Below the pieces are notes generated by a model. It searched no databases and was not told where the DNA came from. It was given only the letters and a program-made list of their open reading frames with translations. Source: DASWNP01 sp036399175 (GTDB taxonomy: Bacteria > Acidobacteriota > Blastocatellia > Pyrinomonadales > Pyrinomonadaceae). From it: a stretch of DNA of 64,000 nucleotides. Positions 42,760-51,587 of this stretch are shown one piece after another. Position 1 is the stretch's first letter. Each line of letters begins with the position of its first letter. The stretch is from assembly GCA_036399175.1 (NCBI GenBank), contig DASWNP010000058.1:48272-112271 (forward strand), read 5' to 3'. A program made the position numbers and the translations under genes.

Positions 42760-43869
42760 ATGGCGAGAACAGTAAACGGTCTCTTTGATAATCGCATTCA
42801 GGCGCGCGACGCCGTGCAGGAATTGCTCGAACAGGGTTTCACGCGAGACGACATCAGCGTCATGTCGAAGAAGCTTGAGGACGAGGAAGCGAAGGTCGAT
42901 TACATCGAAGAGGACGGCCACGAGCAGGTTGAAGACATGGCGAAGGGTGCGGGCACGGGCGCGGCCATCGGCGGCGCGGCGGGGCTGCTCCTCGGCATTA
43001 CAGCCGTCGCCATTCCGGGCATCGGCCCCATCATCGCCGCCGGGCCGCTCGCCGCGCTCATCGCGGGCACGGGCGTCGGCGCAACCATCGGAGGCTTCAT
43101 CAGCGGCCTGACGCGTCTCGGCGTGGACGAGGGCGAGGCCGACACCTACGCCGAAGGCGTTCGTCGCGGCGGCACGCTCATCAGCGTCGCCTCGCCCGAC
43201 GAGCGCGCCGACCGCGTCGTGGCGATTATGCGGCAGCACGGCGCAATCGAGATAGACAAGCGCGCCGCGCAGTGGCGCGACGAAGGCTGGACGGGCTTCG
43301 AGGCGAGCGCGCGCGACGCTGCCTTCCAGAGCTATGCGGGCAACTCTGCGGGTCAGGCCGCCGCGTCGGCGTCGCCTAACGAAATCACAGCCGAGCATCG
43401 TCCCGTTTCGACTCAGAGCGCGGGTGTCAATCAGGGTCAGATAGCCGTGCCCGTGGTCGAAGAACAGTTGGAGGTCGGGAAGCGCGAAGTGGAGCGCGGC
43501 GGCGTGCGCGTGCAGAGCCGCGTGACGGAGACGCCGGTCGAAGAGAACGTGGAATTGAGAGAAGAGCGCGTCCACGTCGAGCGCCGCCCCGTCGATTACA
43601 CTTTTCATGGCGGAGAATCGGAAGCCTTCAAGGAGTCGATGATTGAGATTAAAGAGGCTTACGAAGAATTGATTGTGAACAAGAAGGCGCGCGTCGTCGA
43701 AGAGGTGGTCGTCGGCAAGGATGTCGAGCAGCACACGGAGATTGTGCGCGAGACGCTGCGCCGCACGGATGTCGAAGTCGAGCCGATTGAGCCGGAGCGT
43801 GCGCGGGGCGCGGGCGCATCTTCGCCGCAACAGCCCGGCACGGCGCGCGACGACTCCGACCCAATCTAA
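42760..43869 (+). CDS. YsnF/AvaK-domain stress protein, second three-part copy
   Basis: 369 aa from ATG 42760 (GAAGGGGG upstream; the TTG six codons earlier is less likely). Same plan as the gene at 40859: stress domain (NGLFDNRIQARDAVQELLEQGFTRDDISVMSK), glycine-rich core (GTGAAIGGAAGLLLGITAVAIPGIGPIIAAGPLAALIAGTGVGATIGGF), a longer linker, then DUF2382 (VPVVEEQLEVGKREVERGGVRVQSRVTETPVEENVELREERVHVERRPVD). The DUF2382 parts are nearly identical in sequence to the first copy, indicating tandem duplication. Confidence 0.85.
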   Translation: MARTVNGLFDNRIQARDAVQELLEQGFTRDDISVMSKKLEDEEAKVDYIEEDGHEQVEDMAKGAGTGAAIGGAAGLLLGITAVAIPGIGPIIAAGPLAALIAGTGVGATIGGFISGLTRLGVDEGEADTYAEGVRRGGTLISVASPDERADRVVAIMRQHGAIEIDKRAAQWRDEGWTGFEASARDAAFQSYAGNSAGQAAASASPNEITAEHRPVSTQSAGVNQGQIAVPVVEEQLEVGKREVERGGVRVQSRVTETPVEENVELREERVHVERRPVDYTFHGGESEAFKESMIEIKEAYEELIVNKKARVVEEVVVGKDVEQHTEIVRETLRRTDVEVEPIEPERARGAGASSPQQPGTARDDSDPI

Positions 43870-44129
43870 AAGTCGGGAAAGCATCTTCAGCCTCGAAAGC
43901 TTTTCGAGCGCGTAAAGCTTCTACGGCAAAGGCGGCCTCCGGCGTCGCCCCTGTTAGCTTGCGCTCTTTCGTCGCCGGTTATCCGGCAAGGTCGGCGGGT
44001 CGTTCGCAAGACCCGTCTAAAGAAACGCGTTCGGACGGACGCACACGGGGTCGGCGCTCTTCAGCGCCCGCCCGAGTCGGCACGAGCCGTCCGGCGCGTC
44101 GTTTGCAGAACATGGGAGGATTGATACTG

Positions 44130-44450
44130 ATGGAAAAGAATCGTGATTTGTTCAAAGCCCTGCGCGCCGCCGCGCTCGGTCTGTGTCTGAGTTTGCTGAT
44201 TCCGTCCGCGCTCGTCTCGGCGCAGGACAACAACAATAACGCGACGAACACAAACACCAATACGACGACGACTCGAACCGAAACGCGCGGCGATAGAAGA
44301 GACGACGACAGAGACGACGATACCGATTGGGGCTGGCTCGGACTTCTCGGCCTCGCCGGTCTGCTCGGATTGATGCCTAGAAAACGCGTGCCCGTCGCAC
44401 ACGAAACGCGAGAAGTAAACGACCGCGCGCCGAACACGAACCGCAGGTAA
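44130..44450 (+). CDS. small secreted protein with WGxxGxxG-type C-terminal sorting signal
   Basis: 106 aa from ATG 44130 with GGGAGGA about 10 nt upstream; ATG 44112 is a weaker alternative. Signal peptide (FKALRAAALGLCLSLLIPSALVSAQ), an Asn/Thr-rich segment, an acidic and Arg-rich segment, then DTDWGWLGLLGLAGLLGLMPRKR. This is the tryptophan-glycine motif, hydrophobic helix and basic end of the WGxxGxxG-CTERM type. The 30 residues after the helix are unusual, because such signals normally end at the basic patch. Probably an exported, surface-processed protein. Confidence 0.8.
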   Translation: MEKNRDLFKALRAAALGLCLSLLIPSALVSAQDNNNNATNTNTNTTTTRTETRGDRRDDDRDDDTDWGWLGLLGLAGLLGLMPRKRVPVAHETREVNDRAPNTNRR

Positions 44451-44508
44451 GCGGGGATACTTTCGTTTGAATCCAGTCCGCGCCGTTTTTTACCGCAGGC
44501 AGCACACC

Positions 44509-44564
44509 GAAGGCGCGGCAGAGCGCAGAGGAAAGAAAGCTTCTCTGCGCTCTGCCGCGCCTTC
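44509..44564. terminator. perfect 22-bp hairpin
   Basis: GAAGGCGCGGCAGAGCGCAG begins the left arm, and the complementary right arm runs 44543-44564. The loop is 12 nt and four T follow. It lies 59 bp after the WGxxGxxG gene and acts as its likely terminator. Confidence 0.8.
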
Positions 44565-44697
44565 TTTTGCCTCCATGCGTCGAGCCTCTTCTCGCTCCTC
44601 AACCCGACTCAACAAACGACAGCCCATCTCGCCTTCGGCAACTGGAGTCCGCGCGCGTTCATCATAGCCTTGATTCAAACTTGCGATTCGGAGTCTT

Positions 44698-45453
44698 ATG
44701 CGTCGAGAGTTCACTTCCCTTCTGTTGCGAAGCGCGTTGCTGCTCGCGTCCGCTTTCGCGGCGCTCGGTTGCGCGATTGTCGCGCCGCAGACCAGGCGTG
44801 CGCCGCACGCGTCGCCCACGCCTGCGGCCAACGCTTCTGCTACTCCTGCGCCGCGAGCCCCCGAAGCCGAAAACATCAACCGCTCGACGAGCGAGCCCTA
44901 CGCGGGCGACCTCTCCATCTTCGAGACGCCCGACCGCGACAGGAAGCTACAGATTGAGCGCGTCATGGACACGCTCGGCATCAAGGCGGGCTCGGCTGTG
45001 GCCGACATCGGCGCGGGGTCGGGGTGGTTCACCGTGCGCGCGGCGCGACGCGTCGGCGAAGCGGGCACGGTCTATGCCGTCGAAATCAACAAGGATTACA
45101 TCAGGCACATCGAAGAGCGCGCCGCCAGAGAAAAACTCCCCAACATCCGCACCGTGCTCGGACGCGAAGACGACCCCCTGCTTCCCGAAAGAAGCGTCGA
45201 TGCCGTCCTGATTCTCAAGACCTACCACGAAATCGGCCAGCCCATCCGCGTCCTCGCGAGCCTGCGCCGCTCCATGCGCGCGGGCGCGCGTCTCGGCATC
45301 ATCGACCGCAACGGCAAGGGCGACGATCACGGCATCGACCGCGCGACCGTCGTCCGTGAGGCCGAGCGCGCAGGCTTCGCCCTCGTCGAAGAGCACGACT
45401 TCGTCAAGCCCGACAACATGGACTACTTCCTCGTCTTTCAGGTCAGAAATTAG
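44698..45453 (+). CDS. exported lipoprotein with SAM-methyltransferase fold
   Basis: 251 aa, ATG 44698. The N-terminus is a lipoprotein signal peptide (LLLASAFAALGC lipobox) with an Ala/Pro/Thr-rich tether. The rest is a class I methyltransferase: LQIERVMDTLGIKAGSAVADIGAGSGWFTVRAARRVGEAGTVYAVEINKDYIRHIEERAAREKLPNIRTVLGREDDPLLPERSVDAVLILKTYHEI, including the glycine-rich SAM loop. Related bacterial proteins also carry signal peptides. SAM is not expected in the periplasm, so the role is unclear; the fold may have been repurposed. Confidence 0.85.
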   Translation: MRREFTSLLLRSALLLASAFAALGCAIVAPQTRRAPHASPTPAANASATPAPRAPEAENINRSTSEPYAGDLSIFETPDRDRKLQIERVMDTLGIKAGSAVADIGAGSGWFTVRAARRVGEAGTVYAVEINKDYIRHIEERAAREKLPNIRTVLGREDDPLLPERSVDAVLILKTYHEIGQPIRVLASLRRSMRAGARLGIIDRNGKGDDHGIDRATVVREAERAGFALVEEHDFVKPDNMDYFLVFQVRN

Positions 45454-45495
45454 AAAGCTCTTCGGCGGTGCTTCGCAGCCCTCGTCCGGACTTCC

Positions 45496-46890
45496 TCAGA
45501 GATTAATCGTGAAAGCCTCGCTCAGCGCATTCTCGCCCTGCAAGTCCTGTGTGGTGAAATAGTCGCTCAGGAGCTTGAGGGCTTCGACGAGCGATTCGCG
45601 CGGGACTTCGGTCTTGCGGTCGGGGTCGCCGTGTTTGCCCTCCATCGTGGAGACGAAGGTGCGCAGGCGGGCGGGCGACTTCTTTGGATTCTTCTTGTCG
45701 AAGAGCTGCCAGAGCGTTTTCGGGTTGGCGTTGCGGCTGCCGTGATGCCCGACCTTGTAGACATCGACTCCGGCCAGCATCTCTGTGACTTCCGGTTTCG
45801 AGAGCGCGTAAGACCAGTTCTCTATCTGCGCGTCGCCGGGAAAGAGCAGCTTCTTTCGTCCGGCCTCGAAGAGCAGGATGACGCTCGTGTTGTTCATCAC
45901 GCTATCGAGGATACGCACTATCTGGAGAAGCTGACTGCCGCGCGTGCGATGCATGCGACGGATGAACCAACGCGTGTAGGCGGGCGTGAGATGCGAGGCC
46001 GATTCCGAAGGAGCGGAAGGAAAGAGCGGGCTCTCGCCGAGCGTCGCGCTCAGACCGGCTCTGGCCTGCAACTGCCAGAACTCGTTCGGGTCGCTTGAGC
46101 GCTGCTTGGTGATGGCCTGCGATTGTTCGAGGTTTGGGGGCCCGAGAACCCTGACCCGGACGCCGGGCAGGAGGCTTTCGAGCTTGAGCGGGCGGTCGAA
46201 ATCGTAGTTGACGTAGAGCGTGCGTGCGCCGCGTCTTTTGCCCATGCGGATGAGATTTTCGATGGCGGAGCGGTTCGAAAGATTATCTTCGCCGAGGAAG
46301 GCCAATTCGTCCGCCACTCTCTTCGAGAGACCGAGACGCAGGTGCGCGGCTTCGGCCTTGACCGCCGCCGAGGTGAATTGCATGTTGAGCAGGCTCGCGG
46401 CGAAAGCCCTGTTCTGGCGGCTGAGGCGCGCGGTTGCATGTGTGGCGTCGGGCTGTGCGTCGGGGTCTTCCGTCCAGGGCTGGATAATCACGTCGGGCTC
46501 GCACTGGCGGATGATGTCGCCGGGCGCATCTCCGGCGGCGTTGGTGGCGAAGCCGCTGATGTGGTCTTTGTGACGGTGCGTGGCGACGAGGATGTGGAGC
46601 TTGCCTTCCGAGCGTCGGCGGATGTCCTCGGCGACGCGGAGCATCTGGTCTTGGGGCGCGTGTTTCGGAAGAGCGGTGCTGCCGAAGTCTATGAGGATGT
46701 GACGGCGCTCGTCGCCGTAATGAAAGGTGAGCAGGTAGCAGTCGCCGAAGCCGACCTGATAGCTCCTGAGCGTGGCCTTATCCGGGCTGTCGCTCTTAGA
46801 GAGAGTCTCCGGCTTGCGCGCCGTCTTCCTGGTCGCGGTCTTCTTCTTCGTGGCGGCGGCGCGCGTTCGGGCTTTGGAGGTAGTTGTCAT
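45496..46890 (-). CDS. metallo-beta-lactamase-fold hydrolase (ComEC/Rec2-like MBL)
   Basis: 464 aa from ATG 46890. A Lys/Arg/Thr-rich N-terminus (about residues 1-32) overlaps the upstream gene by 95 nt. The MBL domain starts at LRSYQVGFGDCYLLTFHYGDERRHILIDFGST, has the metal motif HxHxDH (VATHRHKDHISGF), and a later DAQIENW...VDVYKVGHHGSRNANPKTLW pattern as in ComEC-type MBL domains. No transmembrane helices, so it is a soluble stand-alone enzyme. Paired with a putative gluzincin peptidase; such MBL proteins sometimes accompany protease modules in conflict systems, which is only a suggestion here. Confidence 0.85.
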   Translation of the reverse strand: MTTTSKARTRAAATKKKTATRKTARKPETLSKSDSPDKATLRSYQVGFGDCYLLTFHYGDERRHILIDFGSTALPKHAPQDQMLRVAEDIRRRSEGKLHILVATHRHKDHISGFATNAAGDAPGDIIRQCEPDVIIQPWTEDPDAQPDATHATARLSRQNRAFAASLLNMQFTSAAVKAEAAHLRLGLSKRVADELAFLGEDNLSNRSAIENLIRMGKRRGARTLYVNYDFDRPLKLESLLPGVRVRVLGPPNLEQSQAITKQRSSDPNEFWQLQARAGLSATLGESPLFPSAPSESASHLTPAYTRWFIRRMHRTRGSQLLQIVRILDSVMNNTSVILLFEAGRKKLLFPGDAQIENWSYALSKPEVTEMLAGVDVYKVGHHGSRNANPKTLWQLFDKKNPKKSPARLRTFVSTMEGKHGDPDRKTEVPRESLVEALKLLSDYFTTQDLQGENALSEAFTINL

Positions 46891-48814
46891 CTGCGACTCC
46901 TTCGGATTGGAGGGGGAAGATGTTGAAGCGCTGCATGTGCATCTGTGCGAAGCGGCGGGCGCGCGAGCCGTCGGCGTGGAGGCCGCGCTCGGGGTCGAGC
47001 GCGCCGTAGCGCCAGAGATAGTCGAGGCGGCGACGCTGGCGCTCGGGGTTCAGGAGCCGGTTGCGTACGTGGAACTTGACGCGTCCGAACTCGTCGAAGA
47101 TGAGAGCGCCGCCGCCGTAGAGCGTCAACTCTTTGCCCTCGGGCATATCGCGCGGAATCTTGATGCCGAGGTGCTTCAGCTCCGATGCCTGCAACTGCAA
47201 AATCTGGTGATACTCGGCAGCCGTCTCCCTGAGCACGAAGCCGTCCTCCGGGTTGATGCGCGTGCAGGGGCGAACAGAAAGAACGCGCGTGTAAGCATCC
47301 TCTTCGAGACCGAGCGCGTCGCGGTTCTCCCAGATGAAACGAAACATCTCGTCCTTGTCGTGCAAAAGCGACGCAAGATGAATGCGGTCGTAGCTCAGCT
47401 CGCAATCGGGCGGCTCCCAGATGCCGCTCTCCGTGCCGTCACCCTTCGAGGTCGGCTCCATGCCGTAGGCGCGAAAGCTTTCGAGGAGGGTTTTGCGAAA
47501 CTGGTACTTGGAATCGTCCGGCCTGATTTCGCGGTCAGCCGTAAGCATCGCGCTCAGGAAATCGCAGAACTCGATGTCGGAGGGCGGCGCGTAGTCGAGC
47601 GCGCGAATCGCCATTGTCAAAAGGTAGTCGGCGACGTTTGCGCCTTCTTCGACGACGCGCCGACGGTCGAGATAACGGTAGGGCGTATCGACCACGTCGG
47701 CGTCGCTCGTCTGCGTCGGCTGCTGCTGCTGCTCCGCGCTCCTGCTCCTCACACTTGCGACCACTTCGCCCGAGCGAGGCTTATTGCCGAGCCCCTCCAG
47801 ACGCTTGACGAGGATTTGCAGAAACGCGTTCATCATCGCCGCCACCAGCACTTCTCCGCGACGGTGCGGCTCTTCAAACTCCGGCTCACGTATCAGTCCC
47901 GGTCGGGGCTCAAGACTCACCGAACGCCGCAGAGCCTTTCTTCTCACGCCCGACATCTCCTGACCGAACTCTTCGGCCAGCCCCAGCAGAAGCGATTCGC
48001 GCAGAGCCTCAATCGTCAAACTGTCGAGCGAGATAACCTGACGGTCGGGCTCAGCGCCTCCCGCGCCGAGATGCTTGCCTGCGGTTTGACTCTCGTTGAA
48101 CCTCTTGTCGATAATGCTATCGACCACCTTCGGCAGAGAGAAGATGGAGAGCAGCGCCACCACATCGGCGAAGCCTTCGTGAAAGCCCGCCTGTTCGGGC
48201 GAAGAGGGGTCTGTGTAACGCTGCCTGAGACCATCGACGAGCGCGTGCGTCGTCTCGTGCACGACGACATCGTGCGAGAGACAACTGAAGACCATGTCGG
48301 CTGAAGTCGGCTCAATGCCTGTCTTCGCGCCGGTCTTCGGGAAATAGCCGAACAGCAGCGCGCGGTCTTCTGCGGAGTAGAAGGCGTTGGCGTCGGCGAA
48401 GGCGTGCGGCGCTACCTGAAGCTGATGCCCCTGAAAGCTCCAACTCACGCGCCGCCCGAGAGCGAACTCGAAGCGTGCGAGCGTCCGCATGATGATGGCG
48501 TAGACGTTCTGCGCGTGGAAACTCGGGTCGCCGAGGAGCACTTCGTCAGGTTCTTCGGCGAAGGGGTCGTTGTAGAGCCCGCTCTCAAGGATTCGATATT
48601 CGACGGGCGGATAGAGGACGCCTCTGGAGGAATCGTAGTCGATGACCTGCACGCGGTAGCCGCGCGGCCCCGGCGCAAGCTGTTCGGCGGGCACTTCGAC
48701 CTGCGCCGTGAGGATTCGGCTTCGACCGGAGGCATCTGTGATTTTAACGCCCGGGTCTTGCGCGATGATGGTGAAGGTTTGCCTTCGACGTAGCGGAGCG
48801 GAAGCCATTTTCAT
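46796..48814 (-). CDS. large protein with gluzincin-type HExxH metallopeptidase motif
   Basis: 672 aa, ATG 48814. The N-terminal 75 residues are beta-rich. Around residue 175 it has HDVVVHETTHALVDGLRQRYTDPSSPEQAGFHEGFADVVALLSIF: HExxH plus a downstream HEGFAD supplying the third zinc ligand, the gluzincin pattern seen in thermolysin-like and related peptidases. The remaining 450 residues contain TLTIEALRESLLLGLAEEFGQEM and a long C-terminal domain with no recognised match. No signal peptide, so probably cytoplasmic. The 3' end overlaps the MBL gene by 95 nt on the same strand, implying coupled expression. Confidence 0.75.
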   Translation of the reverse strand: MKMASAPLRRRQTFTIIAQDPGVKITDASGRSRILTAQVEVPAEQLAPGPRGYRVQVIDYDSSRGVLYPPVEYRILESGLYNDPFAEEPDEVLLGDPSFHAQNVYAIIMRTLARFEFALGRRVSWSFQGHQLQVAPHAFADANAFYSAEDRALLFGYFPKTGAKTGIEPTSADMVFSCLSHDVVVHETTHALVDGLRQRYTDPSSPEQAGFHEGFADVVALLSIFSLPKVVDSIIDKRFNESQTAGKHLGAGGAEPDRQVISLDSLTIEALRESLLLGLAEEFGQEMSGVRRKALRRSVSLEPRPGLIREPEFEEPHRRGEVLVAAMMNAFLQILVKRLEGLGNKPRSGEVVASVRSRSAEQQQQPTQTSDADVVDTPYRYLDRRRVVEEGANVADYLLTMAIRALDYAPPSDIEFCDFLSAMLTADREIRPDDSKYQFRKTLLESFRAYGMEPTSKGDGTESGIWEPPDCELSYDRIHLASLLHDKDEMFRFIWENRDALGLEEDAYTRVLSVRPCTRINPEDGFVLRETAAEYHQILQLQASELKHLGIKIPRDMPEGKELTLYGGGALIFDEFGRVKFHVRNRLLNPERQRRRLDYLWRYGALDPERGLHADGSRARRFAQMHMQRFNIFPLQSEGVADDNYLQSPNARRRHEEEDRDQEDGAQAGDSL

Positions 48815-49225
48815 TTGTCTCCAGTTTCAGAGAGCGGGGGCGCGAAGATTTTTTTAGAGAGCCGGTCTGTTAGTCTTGCGCCTGCAATGTCTGCCAGAGG
48901 TTCGTCCGCCGTGCATTTGAGAGCACCTTAAGATTATCGCCCGCCGTTGTCAAAACAATTCTTGAGAGCGGACGCGCAGGGAACGCGCCTGCCGCTCGAG
49001 CCTTCGCACCCTGACGGCCGAAGGACTCGGAAGTCCGCGCCCCATTAACGAAAATCCGCGTCTCGCCCGACGAATTTTCGTTCACATTTCGGCTCACGTC
49101 GAAGCCCACTTTTTCGGCTGTCAGGACATCAAAGAAGATTGCGGCGCAGGCCGCAAGGGCGTGCGGTTGACACTCTTTGCCGGGTACGGTACTTTACTTT
49201 GCAACGTCATCAAGGTAGAGCTACA
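48815..49225. other. intergenic region between metallopeptidase gene and tRNA-Glu
   Basis: About 410 bp. It must hold the promoter of the minus-strand peptidase-MBL pair, and it contains the tRNA promoter at its right end. A minus-strand open frame (48870-49109) has no recognisable domain and no good ribosome-binding site, so it is not called as a gene. Confidence 0.5.
49167..49195 (+). promoter_or_regulatory. promoter of tRNA-Glu
   Basis: Perfect TTGACA at 49167-49172, 17-bp spacer, TACTTT at 49190-49195, about 30 bp upstream of the tRNA. Confidence 0.7.
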
Positions 49226-49301
<76 letters not shown>

Positions 49302-49433
49302 CGTTTTGCAAGACAGGAGCGTCCACAGGCGCTCTCACCTTTGAGGATTTCAGGAGAGGCCGCCGACGCCGTTTCGAGTTGTACACGAAGCCGGTCAAAG
49401 CGGCCTCTTATTCTTTTTGCAGGGACAGTTTTG

Positions 49434-51170
49434 ATGTTTAGACGACAGATTTCACTTCGCCTCGCCACGTTTGCGCTCATGCTCGTCGCTTGCCTCGCGG
49501 GCGGCGCGAGCGCGCTGGCGCAGTCGCAGGGTGGGAGCGACGTTTTGATGGTGCTCCCTTTCGAGAACAAGACCAACCTGAGGGAGTTTAACTGGCTCGG
49601 CGAGAGCTTCGCCGACTCTTTGACGGAGCTTCTCAACACGCCGGGCATCGGCATGGTCGTCGTCTCTTCGGACGAGCGCGACCTCGCTTATCAACGCCTG
49701 CGCCTGCCGCAGACCGTTTTGCCTTCGCGCGCCACCGCCATTAAGCTCGCCAACGCCGCCAAAGCGACGCTCGTCGTTCTCGGCAACTACGAAGTCACAC
49801 CCGCGCAAGGGGAAGGGAGTCTTCCGACTCTGACCGGCACGGCGCGCGTCGTGCGCGTCAACGAGGGACGCCTGACCGGCGAGACGATGCACTTCGGTGG
49901 CCCGCTCAACGACTTGCAGAAGATGCAGGGTCGGCTCGTCTTCGAGATACTCTACCAGCACGACAAGGCGCTGCCCATCTCGCTCAACACCATCCTCGAA
50001 CAGGCGCGCAAAGTTCCGCCCGTCGCCTTCGAGAGCTACATCAAAGGCGCTTTGACGACCGACCCGGAGAAGAAGTCGGCCTATTTGCAGAACGCCCTGC
50101 GCGAGTACAAGAAGGTCAATGCCGGGGCCGAGTATCCGCAGGCCGCCTTCGAGCTGGGCACGCTCTATTTCAACCAGGGAGACTGGAAACGCGCCGCCGA
50201 GTATTTCTCCATGCTTCAGGAGAAAGACCCGCACTACGTCGAAGCCGCCTTTTACGCCGCCTATAGCTACTGGCGCATGGACGACCTCGTCCGCGCGCTC
50301 GGCGCTCTGATGCCTCTCAAGGAGACGCGCCTCACTGCCATCTACAACAACGCGGGCGCTATCTCCACACAGGCCGCGCGCGCGCAGCGCGACCAGCAGG
50401 AGCGTCAACGCCTGCTCGACCAAGCCGCTTACTTCCTCGGCCTCGCCGCCGCCTCCGCGCCCGACGACCCGATGGTGCGCTTCAATTATGCCTACGCCCT
50501 CATGCTCTCCGGCAAGCACGCGGAGGCCGCCGACCAGATGCGCCCCGTCATCAAGATGAACCCGAACGACGGCGAAGCCCTCTTCCTCTTCGCCAAAGCG
50601 CTTGAGAAGACAGGACAGACCGAGGCCGCCGCCATCAACGACAACGAAGCGCGCAAGCGGCTCGCGCAGTCCTACGGCAGAGTGCAGAGCGAGTGGCAAC
50701 AGTCGCAGTCGTTGACGATTCCCTTGCGTCTGCGTCAGGTCTTCAACCGTAGCGACTATATCGCCGAGATACGGGTCAGGGACGAGCGCACGAAGGGCGA
50801 CCTCTCCGGCCCGAACGCCGAGAGCCTGTTAGCCCGTGCGCGCGAGCTTTACACTGCCGGGCGCGACGACGAAGCTTTGCAGGAACTAAGAAACGTCGTC
50901 CGCGTCGAGCCGATGAACGCCGAAGCCTACCTGCTCATCGGACGCATCGACCAGCGTCGAGGCGATTTGCCCGCCGCCATCAGCGCCCTCAAGACCGCAA
51001 TCTTCTGGGACGCCAAGCTCATCGACGCCCACATCCTCCTCGGGCGCATCTTCTTCGAGCGCGGCGACCGCACGATGGCCATGTCCTACGCCCGCAACGC
51101 CATGCAAATCGACCCCTACAACCAGGAAGCCATCGGCCTCCAGCGCCAGATAACCACGAACTCCAAATAG
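49434..51170 (+). CDS. secreted TPR protein
   Basis: 578 aa from ATG 49434 (AGGGA 8 nt upstream; the longer frame runs through the tRNA). Signal peptide LRLATFALMLVACLAGGASALAQ. The first 200 residues (VLMVLPFENKTNLREFNWLGESFADSLTELLNTPGIGMVVVSSDERDLAYQRLRLP) resemble the FlgO/CsgG-like nucleotide-fold domains at the start of many TPR envelope proteins. Several TPR units follow (AFELGTLYFNQGDWKRAAEYFSML, AEAYLLIGRIDQRRGDLPAAISALKTAI, DAHILLGRIFFERGDRTMAMSYARNAMQIDPYNQEA). Periplasmic scaffold. The stop codon begins a tandem-repeat hairpin. Confidence 0.88.
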   Translation: MFRRQISLRLATFALMLVACLAGGASALAQSQGGSDVLMVLPFENKTNLREFNWLGESFADSLTELLNTPGIGMVVVSSDERDLAYQRLRLPQTVLPSRATAIKLANAAKATLVVLGNYEVTPAQGEGSLPTLTGTARVVRVNEGRLTGETMHFGGPLNDLQKMQGRLVFEILYQHDKALPISLNTILEQARKVPPVAFESYIKGALTTDPEKKSAYLQNALREYKKVNAGAEYPQAAFELGTLYFNQGDWKRAAEYFSMLQEKDPHYVEAAFYAAYSYWRMDDLVRALGALMPLKETRLTAIYNNAGAISTQAARAQRDQQERQRLLDQAAYFLGLAAASAPDDPMVRFNYAYALMLSGKHAEAADQMRPVIKMNPNDGEALFLFAKALEKTGQTEAAAINDNEARKRLAQSYGRVQSEWQQSQSLTIPLRLRQVFNRSDYIAEIRVRDERTKGDLSGPNAESLLARARELYTAGRDDEALQELRNVVRVEPMNAEAYLLIGRIDQRRGDLPAAISALKTAIFWDAKLIDAHILLGRIFFERGDRTMAMSYARNAMQIDPYNQEAIGLQRQITTNSK

Positions 51171-51269
51171 AGGTCAGAGGTCAGAGGTTAGTAAAAACAA
51201 ATCTTCGTTTTTAACTTGCCTTGTCCTGCTTTGCTTTTGTCTTTCACTGGCCTCTGACCTCTGCTCTTA
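51170..51269 (-). repeat. mobile-looking hairpin, family C (GAGGTCA), copy 1
   Basis: GAGGTCAGAGGTCAG-type arms around a unique core of about 60 nt. The reverse complement of this element matches copy 2 (55303-55403) over about 78 nt with one difference, including the non-palindromic core. It follows a stop codon and ends at the start codon of the NfeD-like gene. Confidence 0.88.
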
Positions 51270-51587
51270 ATGCTTGCTTCTGTAGTCTACTTTCTCGTCG
51301 CATCGGCGGTCGGCGCGTTTGCGCTGGGCGTCGCCTCTGTCGTTTTTCTGTCGAGGCGTCGGAAATCTTCGCGGTGCGAGTTTGCGTTGATGAATCGGGA
51401 GGGCTCTGTGACGGAGGCTCTGGAGCCGGAGGGGGCGGTGCTGGTGGGCGGCGAGCTTTGGCGTGCTCGTTCGGCGAGAGGCGAGAGGGTCGAGCGCGGG
51501 CGGTCGAACGTGAGGGTCGTAGGCGCGCGCGGGTATCTGCTGGAAGTCGAGCCTCTGGAGGCGAGCGAGGCGGGGCAAAATTTCTAA
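51270..51587 (+). CDS. NfeD-like C-terminal domain membrane protein
   Basis: 105 aa from ATG 51270. One N-terminal transmembrane helix (VVYFLVASAVGAFALGVASVVFL), then an OB-fold domain of the NfeD C-terminal type: GSVTEALEPEGAVLVGGELWRARSARGERVERGRSNVRVVGARGYLLEVEPLE (GxVxxxLxPxGxVxxxGExWxAxS pattern). Full-length NfeD proteins add a protease and stomatin partners, which are not here. The 5' leader consists of the family C element. Confidence 0.82.
   Translation: MLASVVYFLVASAVGAFALGVASVVFLSRRRKSSRCEFALMNREGSVTEALEPEGAVLVGGELWRARSARGERVERGRSNVRVVGARGYLLEVEPLEASEAGQNF

Noticed and set aside
46772..48304. 510-codon plus-strand frame opposite the metallopeptidase/MBL pair
   Set aside because: Antisense to two genes with clear HExxH and HxHxDH motifs; product has no signature.
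48870..49109. 79-codon minus-strand frame in the gap before tRNA-Glu
   Set aside because: No domain match and no convincing ribosome-binding site; too weak to call.
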